From: Acetobacter farinalis | GTDB taxonomy: Bacteria > Pseudomonadota > Alphaproteobacteria > Acetobacterales > Acetobacteraceae | DNA: 64,000 nt | Direction of reading: 5' to 3' | Assembly: GCF_011516935.1 (NCBI RefSeq) | Contig: NZ_WOTF01000004.1 | Location: 62,001 to 126,000, forward strand | In this document: positions 55,561 to 64,000 of the stretch, piece by piece | Numbering within the stretch: the stretch's first letter is position 1 | How the letters are laid out: each line of letters begins with the position of its first letter | The notes under the pieces: generated by a model | What the model saw: only the letters and a program-made list of their open reading frames with translations | Told to the model about the DNA's origin: nothing | Database searches by the model: none | Position numbers and translations under genes: made by a program

Positions 55561-56688
55561 ATGCAGGTAGAAGCAGTTGCGGGGAAAGCGGCTGAACAGG
55601 CTTCTGTGTCGGGAAAAGGTCCGGCTCATGAGGCGGAGTATGATTTACGGCAAATCGATTGTGATCCGAATTTCTGGTACCCTATTGCATGGTCTCACAA
55701 GGTGCGGGCTGGCAAAGTGTTTCCCGCCCGGTATGCGGGGCACCCCATAGCGCTTGTCCGACCGGAAAGCGGGCCTGTCTATGCGCTGGAAGACCGCTGT
55801 GCGCACCGGCAGGTGCCGCTGAGCAAGGGCGTGGTTGAGGGCGACTGTATCAAATGCTGCTATCACGGGTGGGCGTTTGACCGTGGCGGCAAATGCGTGA
55901 CCGTGCCTTACCTGAACAAGGAAGGCGTCGGGCGGCCGGTCCGCTCCTACCCGTGCCGTGAAAAGGGCGGTCTGATTTTTGTATTCCCCGGAGACCCCGC
56001 TCTGGCGGAGAGCGTGCCGCTGCCGGAGATCGCGCAGGTCGGAAACCCGGAGTTCAAGACGCGCCGGTTCTTCCCGCGTCTGAAATGCCACTATACCTTC
56101 ATGCATGAAAACCTGATGGACATGAACCATCAGTTCCTGCACCGGCGGCAGATGGGGTCCATCACGGCCCGCTTCATGGGGCAGGACAAGGGCGAGAATT
56201 TTATGGAGGCCCGTTACAGCTTTGCCCGCAAGGGGGGGAACCAGCCTCTGGCCGAGGCCCTGATTTTCGGCAAACACCGGGAGATTGAGGGGAAGGAGCA
56301 GCCGGTGGAGGAAATTGTCTCCATCCGGACCACCTATCCGTACCAGACCCTGAAAATTCATGACAAGGATGGAGATCTGGTGATGGACCTGTGGGTGGCC
56401 TATGTGCCGCTGGGGTCTGACCAGCTTGGCACGCAGACTTTCGGCCTGCTGTCTGTCAAAAAGCCGAAATGGGCCTTTCTGCTGGATCTGGCATGGCCGG
56501 CGCTGGGGCTGTTCACACACCGGATTTTTGAGGAAGACCGGGAGATTGTGGAACTGGAACAGAAGGCCTGGCGCGAACTGGGGGGTGACCACACAATCGA
56601 GGTTTTTCCGGTTGTGAAGGCGCTGCGCGCGCTGCTGGCCCGCAATGGTGTGCCCAATGCACGGGCCAGGCCGCTGGAAAAGGGCTGA
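55561..56688 (+). CDS. Rieske [2Fe-2S] non-haem iron oxygenase
   Basis: A 375-aa oxygenase alpha-subunit-type protein. The N-terminal Rieske domain binds [2Fe-2S] through C80-x-H82 (CAHRQVPL) and C99-x2-H102 (KCCYHGWAFD). The C-terminal catalytic domain has ENLMDMNHQFLH, where Asp187, His190 and His194 probably form the iron site. The spacing between the two His residues (three residues) is one shorter than the usual HxxxxH. No ferredoxin or reductase gene is adjacent. The substrate is unknown; sterol, hopanoid, aromatic or pigment-type substrates are all seen in this superfamily. Confidence 0.88.
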   Translation: MQVEAVAGKAAEQASVSGKGPAHEAEYDLRQIDCDPNFWYPIAWSHKVRAGKVFPARYAGHPIALVRPESGPVYALEDRCAHRQVPLSKGVVEGDCIKCCYHGWAFDRGGKCVTVPYLNKEGVGRPVRSYPCREKGGLIFVFPGDPALAESVPLPEIAQVGNPEFKTRRFFPRLKCHYTFMHENLMDMNHQFLHRRQMGSITARFMGQDKGENFMEARYSFARKGGNQPLAEALIFGKHREIEGKEQPVEEIVSIRTTYPYQTLKIHDKDGDLVMDLWVAYVPLGSDQLGTQTFGLLSVKKPKWAFLLDLAWPALGLFTHRIFEEDREIVELEQKAWRELGGDHTIEVFPVVKALRALLARNGVPNARARPLEKG

Positions 56689-56765
56689 TATCCCGCATTT
56701 TTGCCTTGCATGGGGCGCTAAAAACCGCCATATCGGCATCGCTTGGCCCAGGCCGGGACTACGCA

Positions 56766-56818
56766 CGCGAAGCCATACACCCTCTGGTGCCCTGAAAGAA
56801 AAGGGGCCGTGCTTCGCG
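56766..56818 (+). promoter_or_regulatory. rpsB leader stem-loop
   Basis: An 8-bp perfect inverted repeat (56766-56773 with 56811-56818, 37-nt loop) lies in the untranslated leader of rpsB, 32 nt before the ATG. In E. coli S2 represses its own operon through the leader; a similar role here is inference only. Confidence 0.4.
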
Positions 56819-56850
56819 GAGGATTAACCAGATAAGGTAGGATACGCCCC

Positions 56851-57630
56851 ATGGCGATGCCAGATTTCACACTCCGCCAGCTGCTTGAAGCTGGTGTTCA
56901 CTTCGGTCACCACACCCGCCGCTGGAACCCGCGGATGGAGCCATACCTCTTCGGTGTGCGTAACCAGGTTCATATTATCGACCTTCAGCAGACCGTTGGC
57001 CTGCTCGACCGCGCTCTTCAGGCTGTCCGCAACACTGTGGCCGGTGGTGGCCGCGTTCTGTTCGTCGGCACCAAGCGCGCCGCTGCGGAGCCGATTGCTG
57101 AAGCCGCACGTCGCTGCGGCCAGTATTATGTCAACCACCGCTGGCTGGGTGGCATGCTGACGAACTGGAAGACCATTACGGGCTCCATCAAGCGTCTGCG
57201 CCAGATTGAAGAAACGCTGGACGGCGGCACGGCCGGTCTGACCAAGAAGGAAATTCTTGAGCTGACCCGCGATCGTGACAAACTCGAACGCTCTCTCGGC
57301 GGGATCAAGGAAATGGGCGGCCTGCCCGATATCCTGTTCATTATCGACACCAACAAGGAAAAGCTGGCTGTTGAAGAAGCCAACAAGCTGGGCATTCCGG
57401 TTGTGGCGATTCTGGACAGCAACTCCGACCCCAAGGGTGTGACGTTCCCGGTTCCGGGCAATGATGACGCCATCCGCGCCATCTCCCTGTACTGCGATCT
57501 GGTCTCCTCCTCCGTTCTGGACGGGATCTCTGCTGAACTGGGGGCTTCTGGCCAGGATTTCGGCGCGGCTGAAGAACTGCCGCTTGACCCTGCTCTGGAA
57601 GCTGAAGCTGCAGCACCGGCTGCAAACTAA
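56851..57630 (+). CDS. rpsB: 30S ribosomal protein S2
   Basis: Ribosomal protein S2, 259 aa, with the standard segments [33 protein letters not shown] and [13 protein letters not shown]. An AGGTAGGA sequence lies about 9 nt before the ATG. It is co-directional with tsf, as in most bacteria, with a hairpin between the two. The C-terminus has an acidic, Ala/Glu-rich tail. Confidence 0.98.
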   Translation: MAMPDFTLRQLLEAGVHFGHHTRRWNPRMEPYLFGVRNQVHIIDLQQTVGLLDRALQAVRNTVAGGGRVLFVGTKRAAAEPIAEAARRCGQYYVNHRWLGGMLTNWKTITGSIKRLRQIEETLDGGTAGLTKKEILELTRDRDKLERSLGGIKEMGGLPDILFIIDTNKEKLAVEEANKLGIPVVAILDSNSDPKGVTFPVPGNDDAIRAISLYCDLVSSSVLDGISAELGASGQDFGAAEELPLDPALEAEAAAPAAN

Positions 57631-57641
57631 AGTTTTGCTGG

Positions 57642-57675
57642 CCAGCCCGCGCAGACTCTGCCGGGCTGGTCTTTC
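57642..57675 (+). terminator. Hairpin between rpsB and tsf
   Basis: An 8-bp GC stem (57642-57649 with 57662-57669) followed by TCTTTC lies 12 nt after the rpsB stop. It may partly terminate transcripts so that rpsB is made in excess over tsf, or stabilise the 3' end of rpsB mRNA. Confidence 0.5.
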
Positions 57676-57758
57676 AGATATAGTAGGTGCCTGCATACAG
57701 GCATGACAGCCCTGTCCGCGCCCCCTCGGGCGCGTTGCGGTTTTCAAGGAGATGAATT

Positions 57759-58664
57759 ATGGCGGCCATTACCGCTGCACTGGTGAAAGAACTGCGCGAA
57801 AAAACTGGCGCGGGCATGATGGACTGCAAAAAGGCTCTCAACGAGTCCAATGGTGAAATTGAAGGCGCCATTGACTGGCTGCGCACCAAGGGCCTTGCCG
57901 CTGCTGCCAAGAAGTCCGGCCGCGTGGCTGCTGAAGGTCTGGTTGCTGTTGCGTCCGTGGACAACAAGGCTGCCATGGTTGAAGTGAACGCCGAGACGGA
58001 CTTTGTGGCCCGTAACGAAGCGTTCCAGGACTTTGTTGAATCTGTGGTTCAGGTTGCTCTCAAGGTTGGTGATGACCTGGAAGCCATCAAGGCAACAACG
58101 CTGGCTTCCGGCCGCACTGTGGCTGATGAACTCACGCATCTGATCGCCACCATTGGTGAGAACATGTCCCTGCGTCGCGCCCGCGTGTTCACGGTGCCGT
58201 CTGGCGTTGTGGCCACGTACATGCACGGCGCGCTGCGTCCGGGCGTGGGCAAGATCGGTGTTCTGGCTGCTCTGGAAGCCCCCTCTGCTTCTGACGCCAT
58301 CAACCAGCTTGGCCGCCAGATTGGCATGCATGTTGCCGCAACACGCCCGTCCGCTCTGGATGTGGACAGCCTTGATCAGGCTGAAGTTGAGCGTGAACGC
58401 GCTGTGCTGATCGAACAGTCCCGCGAATCCGGCAAGCCGGAAGCCATTATCGAAAAGATGGTCGAAGGCCGTATTCGCAAGTTCTATGAAGAAGTTGTTC
58501 TTCTGGAGCAGGTGTGGGTGCATGACGGTGAAAGCCGCGTGAAGAAGATTCTGGAACAGGCTGGCGTGAAGCTGGTTGGCTTTGACCGCTTCCAGCTTGG
58601 TGAAGGCATCGAAAAGGAAGTCGATGACTTTGCTGCTGAAGTGGCCAAGGTTTCCGGCGTCTAA
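57759..58664 (+). CDS. tsf: Elongation factor Ts
   Basis: EF-Ts recycles EF-Tu by GDP/GTP exchange. The 301-aa protein has the N-terminal UBA-like region [20 protein letters not shown] and the core motif [17 protein letters not shown]. It lies 128 nt after rpsB. In many proteobacteria pyrH and frr follow; here recO follows instead. Confidence 0.98.
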   Translation: MAAITAALVKELREKTGAGMMDCKKALNESNGEIEGAIDWLRTKGLAAAAKKSGRVAAEGLVAVASVDNKAAMVEVNAETDFVARNEAFQDFVESVVQVALKVGDDLEAIKATTLASGRTVADELTHLIATIGENMSLRRARVFTVPSGVVATYMHGALRPGVGKIGVLAALEAPSASDAINQLGRQIGMHVAATRPSALDVDSLDQAEVERERAVLIEQSRESGKPEAIIEKMVEGRIRKFYEEVVLLEQVWVHDGESRVKKILEQAGVKLVGFDRFQLGEGIEKEVDDFAAEVAKVSGV

Positions 58665-58682
58665 GTCAGGCGTTTCTGCGCG

Positions 58683-59486
58683 ATGATGCAGCAGGGCGGG
58701 ACTTCCCTTGAAAGGGAGGCTCCCGCCCTTGTGCTTTCTGCCGCCTTGCTGGGCGAAAATAATGCCCGCGTGCATGTGCTGACAGAAGAAAACGGGCTGG
58801 TGCGCGGCGTTGCGTACGGGGCGCGTTCCCGGAGTGGCAGTGCGCTGTGGCAGCCGGGAAATCTGGTTAAAACGCGCTTTCAGGCGCGTTCAGCCACAGG
58901 GCCGATCCGGCTTTCGGGTGAACTGCTGTATGGGTGCGGCTTCCGGCTGCTGGAGGCCCCGCTGGCGCTGGCCATGGTGCAGTCCGTATGTGTGCTGGCG
59001 GATGCCGCCTTGCCCGAGGGCGAACCATGCAGGGCGCTGTTTGCCGAGACAATCAGGCTGCTGACCTTTCTGGGGGTAGACCCTGTGGTGTCAGAGCGTG
59101 AGGGCCTGCCGCAGGTGGTGCGATGGGAACTGGCATTGCTGGCTGATCTGGGGTTTGGTCTGGACCTTACCTGCTGTGCTGTAACCGGAGCTACAACGGG
59201 GCTGAAATATGTCTCGCCACGCAGCGGGCGCGCGGTTTCGGAAGAGGGGGCCGGCGCATGGAAAGACCGCCTGCTTCCGCTACCGGCCTTTCTGCTTTCA
59301 GAGGATGAAACCGGCACGCCGGAAGAGTGGTTGGCTGGCTTGCGGCTGACAGGATATTTTCTGGCGCGTGATGCCTTTGGCCTGCGCCACAGGCCGCTGC
59401 CTGCCGCGCGGGAGCGGCTTGAAGCGCGTGTCGCACAGCATGCCTCCAAACCGGACGATGCGGGAGGCGCAGAAGAGCGCTCCTGA
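58683..59486 (+). CDS. recO: DNA repair protein RecO
   Basis: RecO helps load RecA onto SSB-coated single-stranded DNA in the RecFOR pathway. The 267-aa protein has an N-terminal OB fold (ALVLSAALLGENNARVHVLT), a helical middle and the C-terminal CAVTGATTGLKYVSPRSGRA. It begins 18 nt after tsf, so it is probably in the same transcript. Confidence 0.93.
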   Translation: MMQQGGTSLEREAPALVLSAALLGENNARVHVLTEENGLVRGVAYGARSRSGSALWQPGNLVKTRFQARSATGPIRLSGELLYGCGFRLLEAPLALAMVQSVCVLADAALPEGEPCRALFAETIRLLTFLGVDPVVSEREGLPQVVRWELALLADLGFGLDLTCCAVTGATTGLKYVSPRSGRAVSEEGAGAWKDRLLPLPAFLLSEDETGTPEEWLAGLRLTGYFLARDAFGLRHRPLPAARERLEARVAQHASKPDDAGGAEERS

Positions 59487-59528
59487 GTGGGCAGCCTCTC
59501 TGCGGGCTATACGGCCCTGTTCCGGATC

Positions 59529-60554
59529 TCAGCTTATAAAATGCTGCTGCTTCATCCAGATTTCCGCCAGATGCGGCCATGTGGATGTTTCTGTTTTGCG
59601 GTATCCAAGCCCGAAGCCGTGCCCCCCTGTGGGGAAAACATATCGCGTGACAGGAACGGTGTTGCGCTGGCAGGCCGCCTGAAGCAGGGCGGTATTGTCC
59701 GGCACGGTAATGGGGTCATCCGCCGCCTGCACCAGAAACAGGGGCGGGCAGCCTTTATGAATATAGGTCTGGATGGACCATGCCCGCGCTTCCTCTGAGG
59801 AAGGATGAGGGCCAAGCAGGTTGTGGCAGGAACGGGTGCCCTGATAGGGGGCTTCCATCGTGACGACCGGATACGCCAGAAGGGCTACGGCAACGTGTGG
59901 CTGCACGGTATCGGCCGCATCAACAGGTGTATAGCACCGCCATTCCGGACGGGCCGCGCATAACCCCAGAAGGTGCCCCCCGGCAGAAAAGCCCAGCACG
60001 CCAAGACGTGCGGGATCAAGGCCGTAGGTGCTGGCCTGTGCATGGATCAGCCGCAGGGCGCGCTGTGCGTCCTGCATCGGGGCGAGGGCCCCTGCGTGCC
60101 AGCCTTCCTGCGGCAGGCGGTAGGTCAGCACAAAAACGGTCACGCCCAGCTCCTGCAGCCAGTGTGCGGCGGGCAGGGCTTCGTGGCGCATGGAAATGCG
60201 CTGATACCCCCCACCTCCCGCGACCAGAACAGCCGCGCCATTCGGCACGGCGGGGCGGAACACCTCAAGGTGCGGGTGGGCAATGCGGGAGATGGCCCCT
60301 GAGGGAGAAACCAAAGGCAGGAGGATGCCCGGCCCTCCGCCGCCCGGGGGCGCGTCACCCGGCCAGAGCGGGATGATGGCGGCAGAACCCTCGGCGGAAC
60401 CATTGGCAGAACCAGCGGGGGAACTGGCGGGCGCTGGGGGCTCCGGTGCGGAAGGAGACGCCTCAGGCCTGGCAAAAGCGGGGTGCATTGCGGCAGTCAG
60501 GGAAACTCCGGCGGGAATGCTCGAGAGAAGAGTTCTTCTGGTGAGCGAGGGCAT
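59529..60554 (-). CDS. Exported alpha/beta hydrolase (esterase-like)
   Basis: A 341-aa alpha/beta hydrolase. ATG 60554 gives a twin-arginine-type signal (SLTRRTLLSSIPAG) and an Ala/Ser/Pro linker, then the catalytic domain. The nucleophile elbow is GFSAGGH (Ser), with the acid in AADDPITVP and the base in GGHGFGLG. The layout resembles acetyl-xylan esterase or related carbohydrate esterases, but the substrate is not established. It is convergent with recO and divergent from parC. Confidence 0.85.
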   Translation of the reverse strand: MPSLTRRTLLSSIPAGVSLTAAMHPAFARPEASPSAPEPPAPASSPAGSANGSAEGSAAIIPLWPGDAPPGGGGPGILLPLVSPSGAISRIAHPHLEVFRPAVPNGAAVLVAGGGGYQRISMRHEALPAAHWLQELGVTVFVLTYRLPQEGWHAGALAPMQDAQRALRLIHAQASTYGLDPARLGVLGFSAGGHLLGLCAARPEWRCYTPVDAADTVQPHVAVALLAYPVVTMEAPYQGTRSCHNLLGPHPSSEEARAWSIQTYIHKGCPPLFLVQAADDPITVPDNTALLQAACQRNTVPVTRYVFPTGGHGFGLGYRKTETSTWPHLAEIWMKQQHFIS

Positions 60555-60716
60555 GGGCGCGTTCCGCAAAAAGACTATGAGCCGAGTATAGCAGAACAGC
60601 AGGCAGGAATGGAAAAAGAGCGTACAGGCCCTTCTTTGCCGAGGGCTGGAACAAAATGGTAAGCAAGGGTATGTCTTTGGCGGGTGAGCGCTGGTGTTTG
60701 GTCCGGGGAGCAGGAA

Positions 60717-62930
60717 ATGAGCGAGACATTTGAAGGCCATATCGAGGATACCAAGCTGGCGGATGCGCTCAGTGAACGGTATCTGGCCTATGCGCTGTCC
60801 ACTATCATGTCACGCTCGCTGCCTGACGTGCGGGATGGCCTCAAGCCTGTGCACCGGCGGCTGGTTTACGCCATGCACCAGCTCAAGCTGGACCCTTCCT
60901 CCGGCTTCAAGAAATGCGCCCGTGTGGTGGGCGATGTCATTGGTAAATTCCATCCGCATGGGGATGCCTCGGTTTATGAGGCCCTTGTGCGTCTGGCGCA
61001 GGATTTTGCCGCCCGCTACCCGCTGGTGGAAGGGCAGGGGAACTTTGGCTCCATTGACGGTGATAACGCCGCCGCCATGCGGTACACCGAAGCCCGCCTG
61101 ACAGAAGTCGCCAAGGCGCTGCTGGACGGCATTGAAGATGACGCCGTGGATTTCCGCCCCACCTATGATGGTGAGGAACAGGAACCGATGGTGCTGCCTG
61201 CGGCCTTCCCGAATCTGCTGGCCAATGGTGCCGCCGGGATTGCCGTGGGGATGGCCACCAGCATTCCGCCCCATAATGCGGCGGAAGCCTGTGCGGCGGC
61301 GGCTCTGCTGGTGCGGAAGCCTGAAAGCACCACGGCAGACCTGCTGGCCTTGATGCCCGGCCCAGATTTCCCCACAGGCGGCCTGATTGTTGAAGATTCG
61401 GATGCCATTCTGCGGGCGTATGAAACCGGGCGAGGCGGGTTCCGCATGCGGGCGCGCTGGGAGGTGGAGCAGGGCCGTTTTGGCACGTGGCAGATTATTG
61501 TTACGGAAATTCCGTATCAGGTGCAGAAGTCGCGCCTGATCGAACAGGTGGCAGATCTGCTGGAGCAGAAAAAACTGCCTCTGCTGGGAGATATCCGGGA
61601 TGAAAGCACGGATGAAATCCGTCTGGTTCTGGAGCCCAAAACGCGCGGGATTGAGCCAGAAGTGCTCATGGAAACCCTGTTCCGCGCCACAGCACTTGAA
61701 AGCCGTTTTCCGCTCAACATGAATGTTCTGAGCGCGGACCGCTCTCCGGGTGTCATGAGCCTGAAGGATGTGCTGCGGGCGTGGCTGGACCACCGGCATG
61801 ACGTGCTGGAGCGCCGCAGCCGCCACCGTCTGGCGGCGGTGCTGCGGCGGCTGGAAATTCTGGCGGGCTTTCTGGCGGTTTATCTCAATCTTGATGAAGT
61901 GATCCGCATTATCCGTGAAGAGGATGATGCAAAGGCCAGCCTGATGGCCACATTCTCCCTGACAGATTTGCAGGCTGAGTCCGTGCTGAACATGCGCCTG
62001 CGCAGCCTGAGGCGGCTGGAAGAAATGGAAATCCGCAAGGAGCATGACGCGCTTTCCAAGGAGAAAGCCGAGCTGGACATGCTTCTGGCGGATGAGAAAA
62101 AGCGCTGGTCCCGTATCGGGCGGGAACTGGACGGCATGGTCAAGAAGTTTGGCGAAGGGCCGCAGGGCAAGCGGCGCAGCACGCTGGCCTCCGCCCCGGC
62201 TCCCGTTGATATTTCCGTGGTAGACACAGTGGAGCGTGAGCCGCTCACACTCATTCTGTCCGAAAAAGGCTGGGTGCGGGCTATCAAGGGCCACTCCGTG
62301 GATCTGGAAAACCAGAAATTCAAGGAAGGGGATGGCCTGCGTCTGGCAGTGCCCTGCCAGAGCACGGACAAGCTGTGCTTCTTCGGGACGGACGGCCGCG
62401 CCTTTACCGTGAAAGGGGCGGACCTGCCGCGCGGGCGCGGGGATGGCCAGCCGGTGCGTCTGCTGTTTGACCTCTCCAATGATGAAGACGTGATTGCGGT
62501 CTTCCCGGTGCAGGCCGGTGCGCGCCGTCTGGTGGCGTCCAGCGCCGGGCGCGGCATGCTGGTGGATGAGGAAAGCATGGTGGCGGAAAAACGCTCCGGC
62601 CGTCAGGTGCTCAATCTGAAGGGCGACGAAAGTGCGACCCTCTGTGTGCCTGCCGAGGGGGATCAGGTGGCTGTGCTGGGTGCGAACAAGCGCTTCCTTA
62701 TCTTCCCGCTGGAGCAGTTGCCCGTCATGGCGCGTGGTCTGGGGGTCGGCTTGCAGAAATATGCCAAGGCGAGTGACACGCTGAAACACGCTGTTGTCTT
62801 CAAAGCTGAGGAAGGTCTGCTGTGGCCCGGAAATGTGCGGCTGCGTCCGTTTGCAGATTTGCAGACATGGGTTGGCAAACGGGCTGGCGTGGGCAAGGAA
62901 GCGCCATCCTGGACGTTCAAGAAAGCCTGA
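60717..62930 (+). CDS. parC: DNA topoisomerase IV subunit A
   Basis: ParC is the breakage-reunion subunit of topoisomerase IV, which decatenates chromosomes. The 737-aa protein has [18 protein letters not shown], the quinolone-region segment [14 protein letters not shown] and the catalytic Tyr123 in [11 protein letters not shown]. The C-terminal part has beta-propeller repeats; it lacks the GyrA-box pattern, favouring ParC over GyrA. ATG 60717 is preceded by GGGGAGCAGGA. No parE is nearby. Confidence 0.93.
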   Translation: MSETFEGHIEDTKLADALSERYLAYALSTIMSRSLPDVRDGLKPVHRRLVYAMHQLKLDPSSGFKKCARVVGDVIGKFHPHGDASVYEALVRLAQDFAARYPLVEGQGNFGSIDGDNAAAMRYTEARLTEVAKALLDGIEDDAVDFRPTYDGEEQEPMVLPAAFPNLLANGAAGIAVGMATSIPPHNAAEACAAAALLVRKPESTTADLLALMPGPDFPTGGLIVEDSDAILRAYETGRGGFRMRARWEVEQGRFGTWQIIVTEIPYQVQKSRLIEQVADLLEQKKLPLLGDIRDESTDEIRLVLEPKTRGIEPEVLMETLFRATALESRFPLNMNVLSADRSPGVMSLKDVLRAWLDHRHDVLERRSRHRLAAVLRRLEILAGFLAVYLNLDEVIRIIREEDDAKASLMATFSLTDLQAESVLNMRLRSLRRLEEMEIRKEHDALSKEKAELDMLLADEKKRWSRIGRELDGMVKKFGEGPQGKRRSTLASAPAPVDISVVDTVEREPLTLILSEKGWVRAIKGHSVDLENQKFKEGDGLRLAVPCQSTDKLCFFGTDGRAFTVKGADLPRGRGDGQPVRLLFDLSNDEDVIAVFPVQAGARRLVASSAGRGMLVDEESMVAEKRSGRQVLNLKGDESATLCVPAEGDQVAVLGANKRFLIFPLEQLPVMARGLGVGLQKYAKASDTLKHAVVFKAEEGLLWPGNVRLRPFADLQTWVGKRAGVGKEAPSWTFKKA

Positions 62931-63024
62931 AAACCCGCGCCTGAGGCGGCGCGCGCCAGAAGCTCCGGGGGCGGTGCATCAGGGTGGGGCGGTTCCGCCG
63001 CGGGCCGCTGCAAAGCAGGGGGTA

Positions 63025-63792
63025 TCAGAGAGGCGGGGGGATAACTCCGCCGCCCGCTTCATCTGGCGGCCGGGGTGCTTCCAGTGCATGCCAGACGCCA
63101 TGCGTCAGGATTTCCGCAGGCCGGAAGCCGGATTTGTAGGACATTTTCCGGCTCTCCTGAATCCAGTAGCCCAGATACAGGTAAGGCAGGCCCAGCCGTG
63201 CGGTTTCCTGTATCAGAAACAGGACCGCCAGACTGCCGAGTGAGCGGCGGGGCAGGTCCGGCTCATAAAAGCTGTACACAGCGGAAAGCCCATCCTCCAG
63301 CCGGTCAATCAGGCTGACAATCATCAGCTCCCCCGCCTCTGTCCGAAATTCGAACAGCATGCTTTCAACCGGCGTATCTTCCACCATGCTGCGATAGTCA
63401 TCCGCCGTCATGGTCGCCATGTCGCCTTCCGTATGCCGGGCAGCCTGATAACGGCTGAAGAGGGCGTAGTGCTCAGGCGTTGCAACGGGGGGCAGGCACT
63501 GCGCCCGTAGGTCGGCATTGTGGCGCAGGGTGCGCCGCTGTGTGCGGTCTGGCTCAAACCGGTTCACGGGAATGCGGATGGGGATACAGGCTGAGCAGGT
63601 TGCGCACACCGGTGCGTACGCCAGCGTGTGGCTGCGCCGGAACCCCGCGCGGGAGAGGCGGTTATGCAGGGCATCAGCATGCGGGACGGCCAGATCGGCA
63701 ATCACTTTCCGCTCAAGCTGCCCCGGCAGGTAGGGGCAGGGCTGCGGTGCCGTCGTGTAGAAAAACTGCGATTGCCGCAGTGTGGAGGCCAT
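63025..63792 (-). CDS. bpt: Aspartate/glutamate leucyltransferase (N-end rule; Bpt/Ate family)
   Basis: A 255-aa aminoacyl-tRNA-protein transferase. It probably transfers leucine (Bpt) to N-terminal Asp or Glu, marking proteins for ClpS-ClpAP degradation. The N-terminal cysteine cluster (CATCSACIPIRIPVNRF) and C-terminal LPYLYLGYWIQESRKMSYK are diagnostic for the ATE/Bpt family. Arginyl-transfer activity is possible but bacterial members are usually Bpt. ATG 63792 was chosen; the frame extends further upstream but not in a family-like way. Confidence 0.9.
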   Translation of the reverse strand: MASTLRQSQFFYTTAPQPCPYLPGQLERKVIADLAVPHADALHNRLSRAGFRRSHTLAYAPVCATCSACIPIRIPVNRFEPDRTQRRTLRHNADLRAQCLPPVATPEHYALFSRYQAARHTEGDMATMTADDYRSMVEDTPVESMLFEFRTEAGELMIVSLIDRLEDGLSAVYSFYEPDLPRRSLGSLAVLFLIQETARLGLPYLYLGYWIQESRKMSYKSGFRPAEILTHGVWHALEAPRPPDEAGGGVIPPPL

Positions 63793-63953
63793 AGGTCCTG
63801 TCCGGAAAAGAGGTGGCAGGGTGTGCAGAAAGCATTCTGCCAGACTGTAACAGCAGCACGGCCCGGAACGCACCCGCTTTCAGCGGAACGGGAGTTTCAC
63901 AGAAGGGCGAGACGCACAGGGCCGTGTTGCGAACGTGAAGCGGCGTGTGGAGA

Positions 63954-64000
63954 TCAGACGCCGTATGTCTGTTTGATGCGTTCCGCGGCTTCAACCGCGA
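63954..64000 (-). CDS. 3' end of an unidentified gene (cut by window edge)
   Basis: The minus strand at the right edge reads as the last codons of a gene: the C-terminus AVEAAERIKQTYGV followed by TGA at 63956-63954. The composition is protein-like and the frame is open to the edge. Too little is visible to name it. Confidence 0.5.
   Translation of the reverse strand, partial: AVEAAERIKQTYGV

Noticed and set aside
60810-62789. Very long open frame on the minus strand opposite parC (659 codons)
   Set aside because: It is the complement of a clear topoisomerase gene in GC-rich DNA. Its composition (His, Gln and Arg rich) is not protein-like.

Overview
The window is a chromosomal segment of a GC-rich alphaproteobacterium, most likely an acetic acid bacterium (Acetobacteraceae). 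The evidence is the type of core proteins, a hopanoid C-3 methylase-like radical SAM protein (3-methylhopanoids are characteristic of acetic acid bacteria), an oxygen-dependent type cobalamin gene set headed by CobG, and a dense gene layout with many ATGA and TGATG overlaps. Genus-level assignment is inference. No prophage, complete insertion sequence, CRISPR array or integrase was seen, so this looks like ordinary backbone chromosome.

Layout. 1-5.6 kb: the 3' part of glutamate synthase gltB, an M3 oligopeptidase and an ABC1/UbiB-type kinase. 5.6-11.1 kb: a lipoprotein facing an ispH-thrB-rnhA-def-like run followed by a polytopic membrane protein of possible GT-C type. 11.1-14.0 kb (minus): an OmpA-like, ExbB/MotA-like and MotB-like envelope gene trio. 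14.1-18.2 kb: NAD kinase and GT4 glycosyltransferase on minus, TPR protein and GT9 glycosyltransferase on plus. 18.2-20.9 kb: thrS and infC, the latter with an ATA start codon. 21-27.8 kb (minus): SIMPL-domain protein with a small secreted partner, an OmpR-type two-component system, an AI-2E family permease and an ABC-F ATPase. 27.9-33.8 kb: ndk, hpnR, a UbiC-like protein, a small HMA metal-binding protein, a small lipoprotein, an HNH endonuclease and gluQ. 33.9-39.1 kb: two tandem aspartate-type aminotransferases, an XRE-cupin regulator divergent from an EamA exporter, and an orphan substrate-binding protein. 39.2-41.1 kb: tRNA-Asn, a probable degenerate gene, and a panC-ridA pair.

41.3-49.5 kb is a corrin-ring gene cluster under a cobalamin riboswitch: cobG-cobH-cobI-cobJ on plus, cobK on minus, cobL-cobE-cobM on plus, cbiD on minus. 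Together these cover precorrin-2 C20-methylation, the CobG step, C17, C11, C1 (CbiD in place of CobF), precorrin-6A reduction, C5/C15 methylation with decarboxylation, and methyl migration to hydrogenobyrinate. Convergent neighbours overlap at their 3' ends.

49.6-64 kb is mostly housekeeping: dnaE, pabB-pabC (p-aminobenzoate for folate), a Rieske oxygenase, rpsB-tsf, recO, an alpha/beta hydrolase (minus), parC, an N-end-rule aminoacyl-tRNA-protein transferase (minus), and the last codons of a further minus-strand gene.

The points most worth a second look are a peptide-deformylase-like protein that has lost two of three metal ligands, the ATA-initiated infC behind an attenuator-like hairpin, the uncharacterised MotA/MotB/OmpA-like trio, a strongly structured element upstream of the B12 riboswitch, and a frameshifted coding remnant beside tRNA-Asn.
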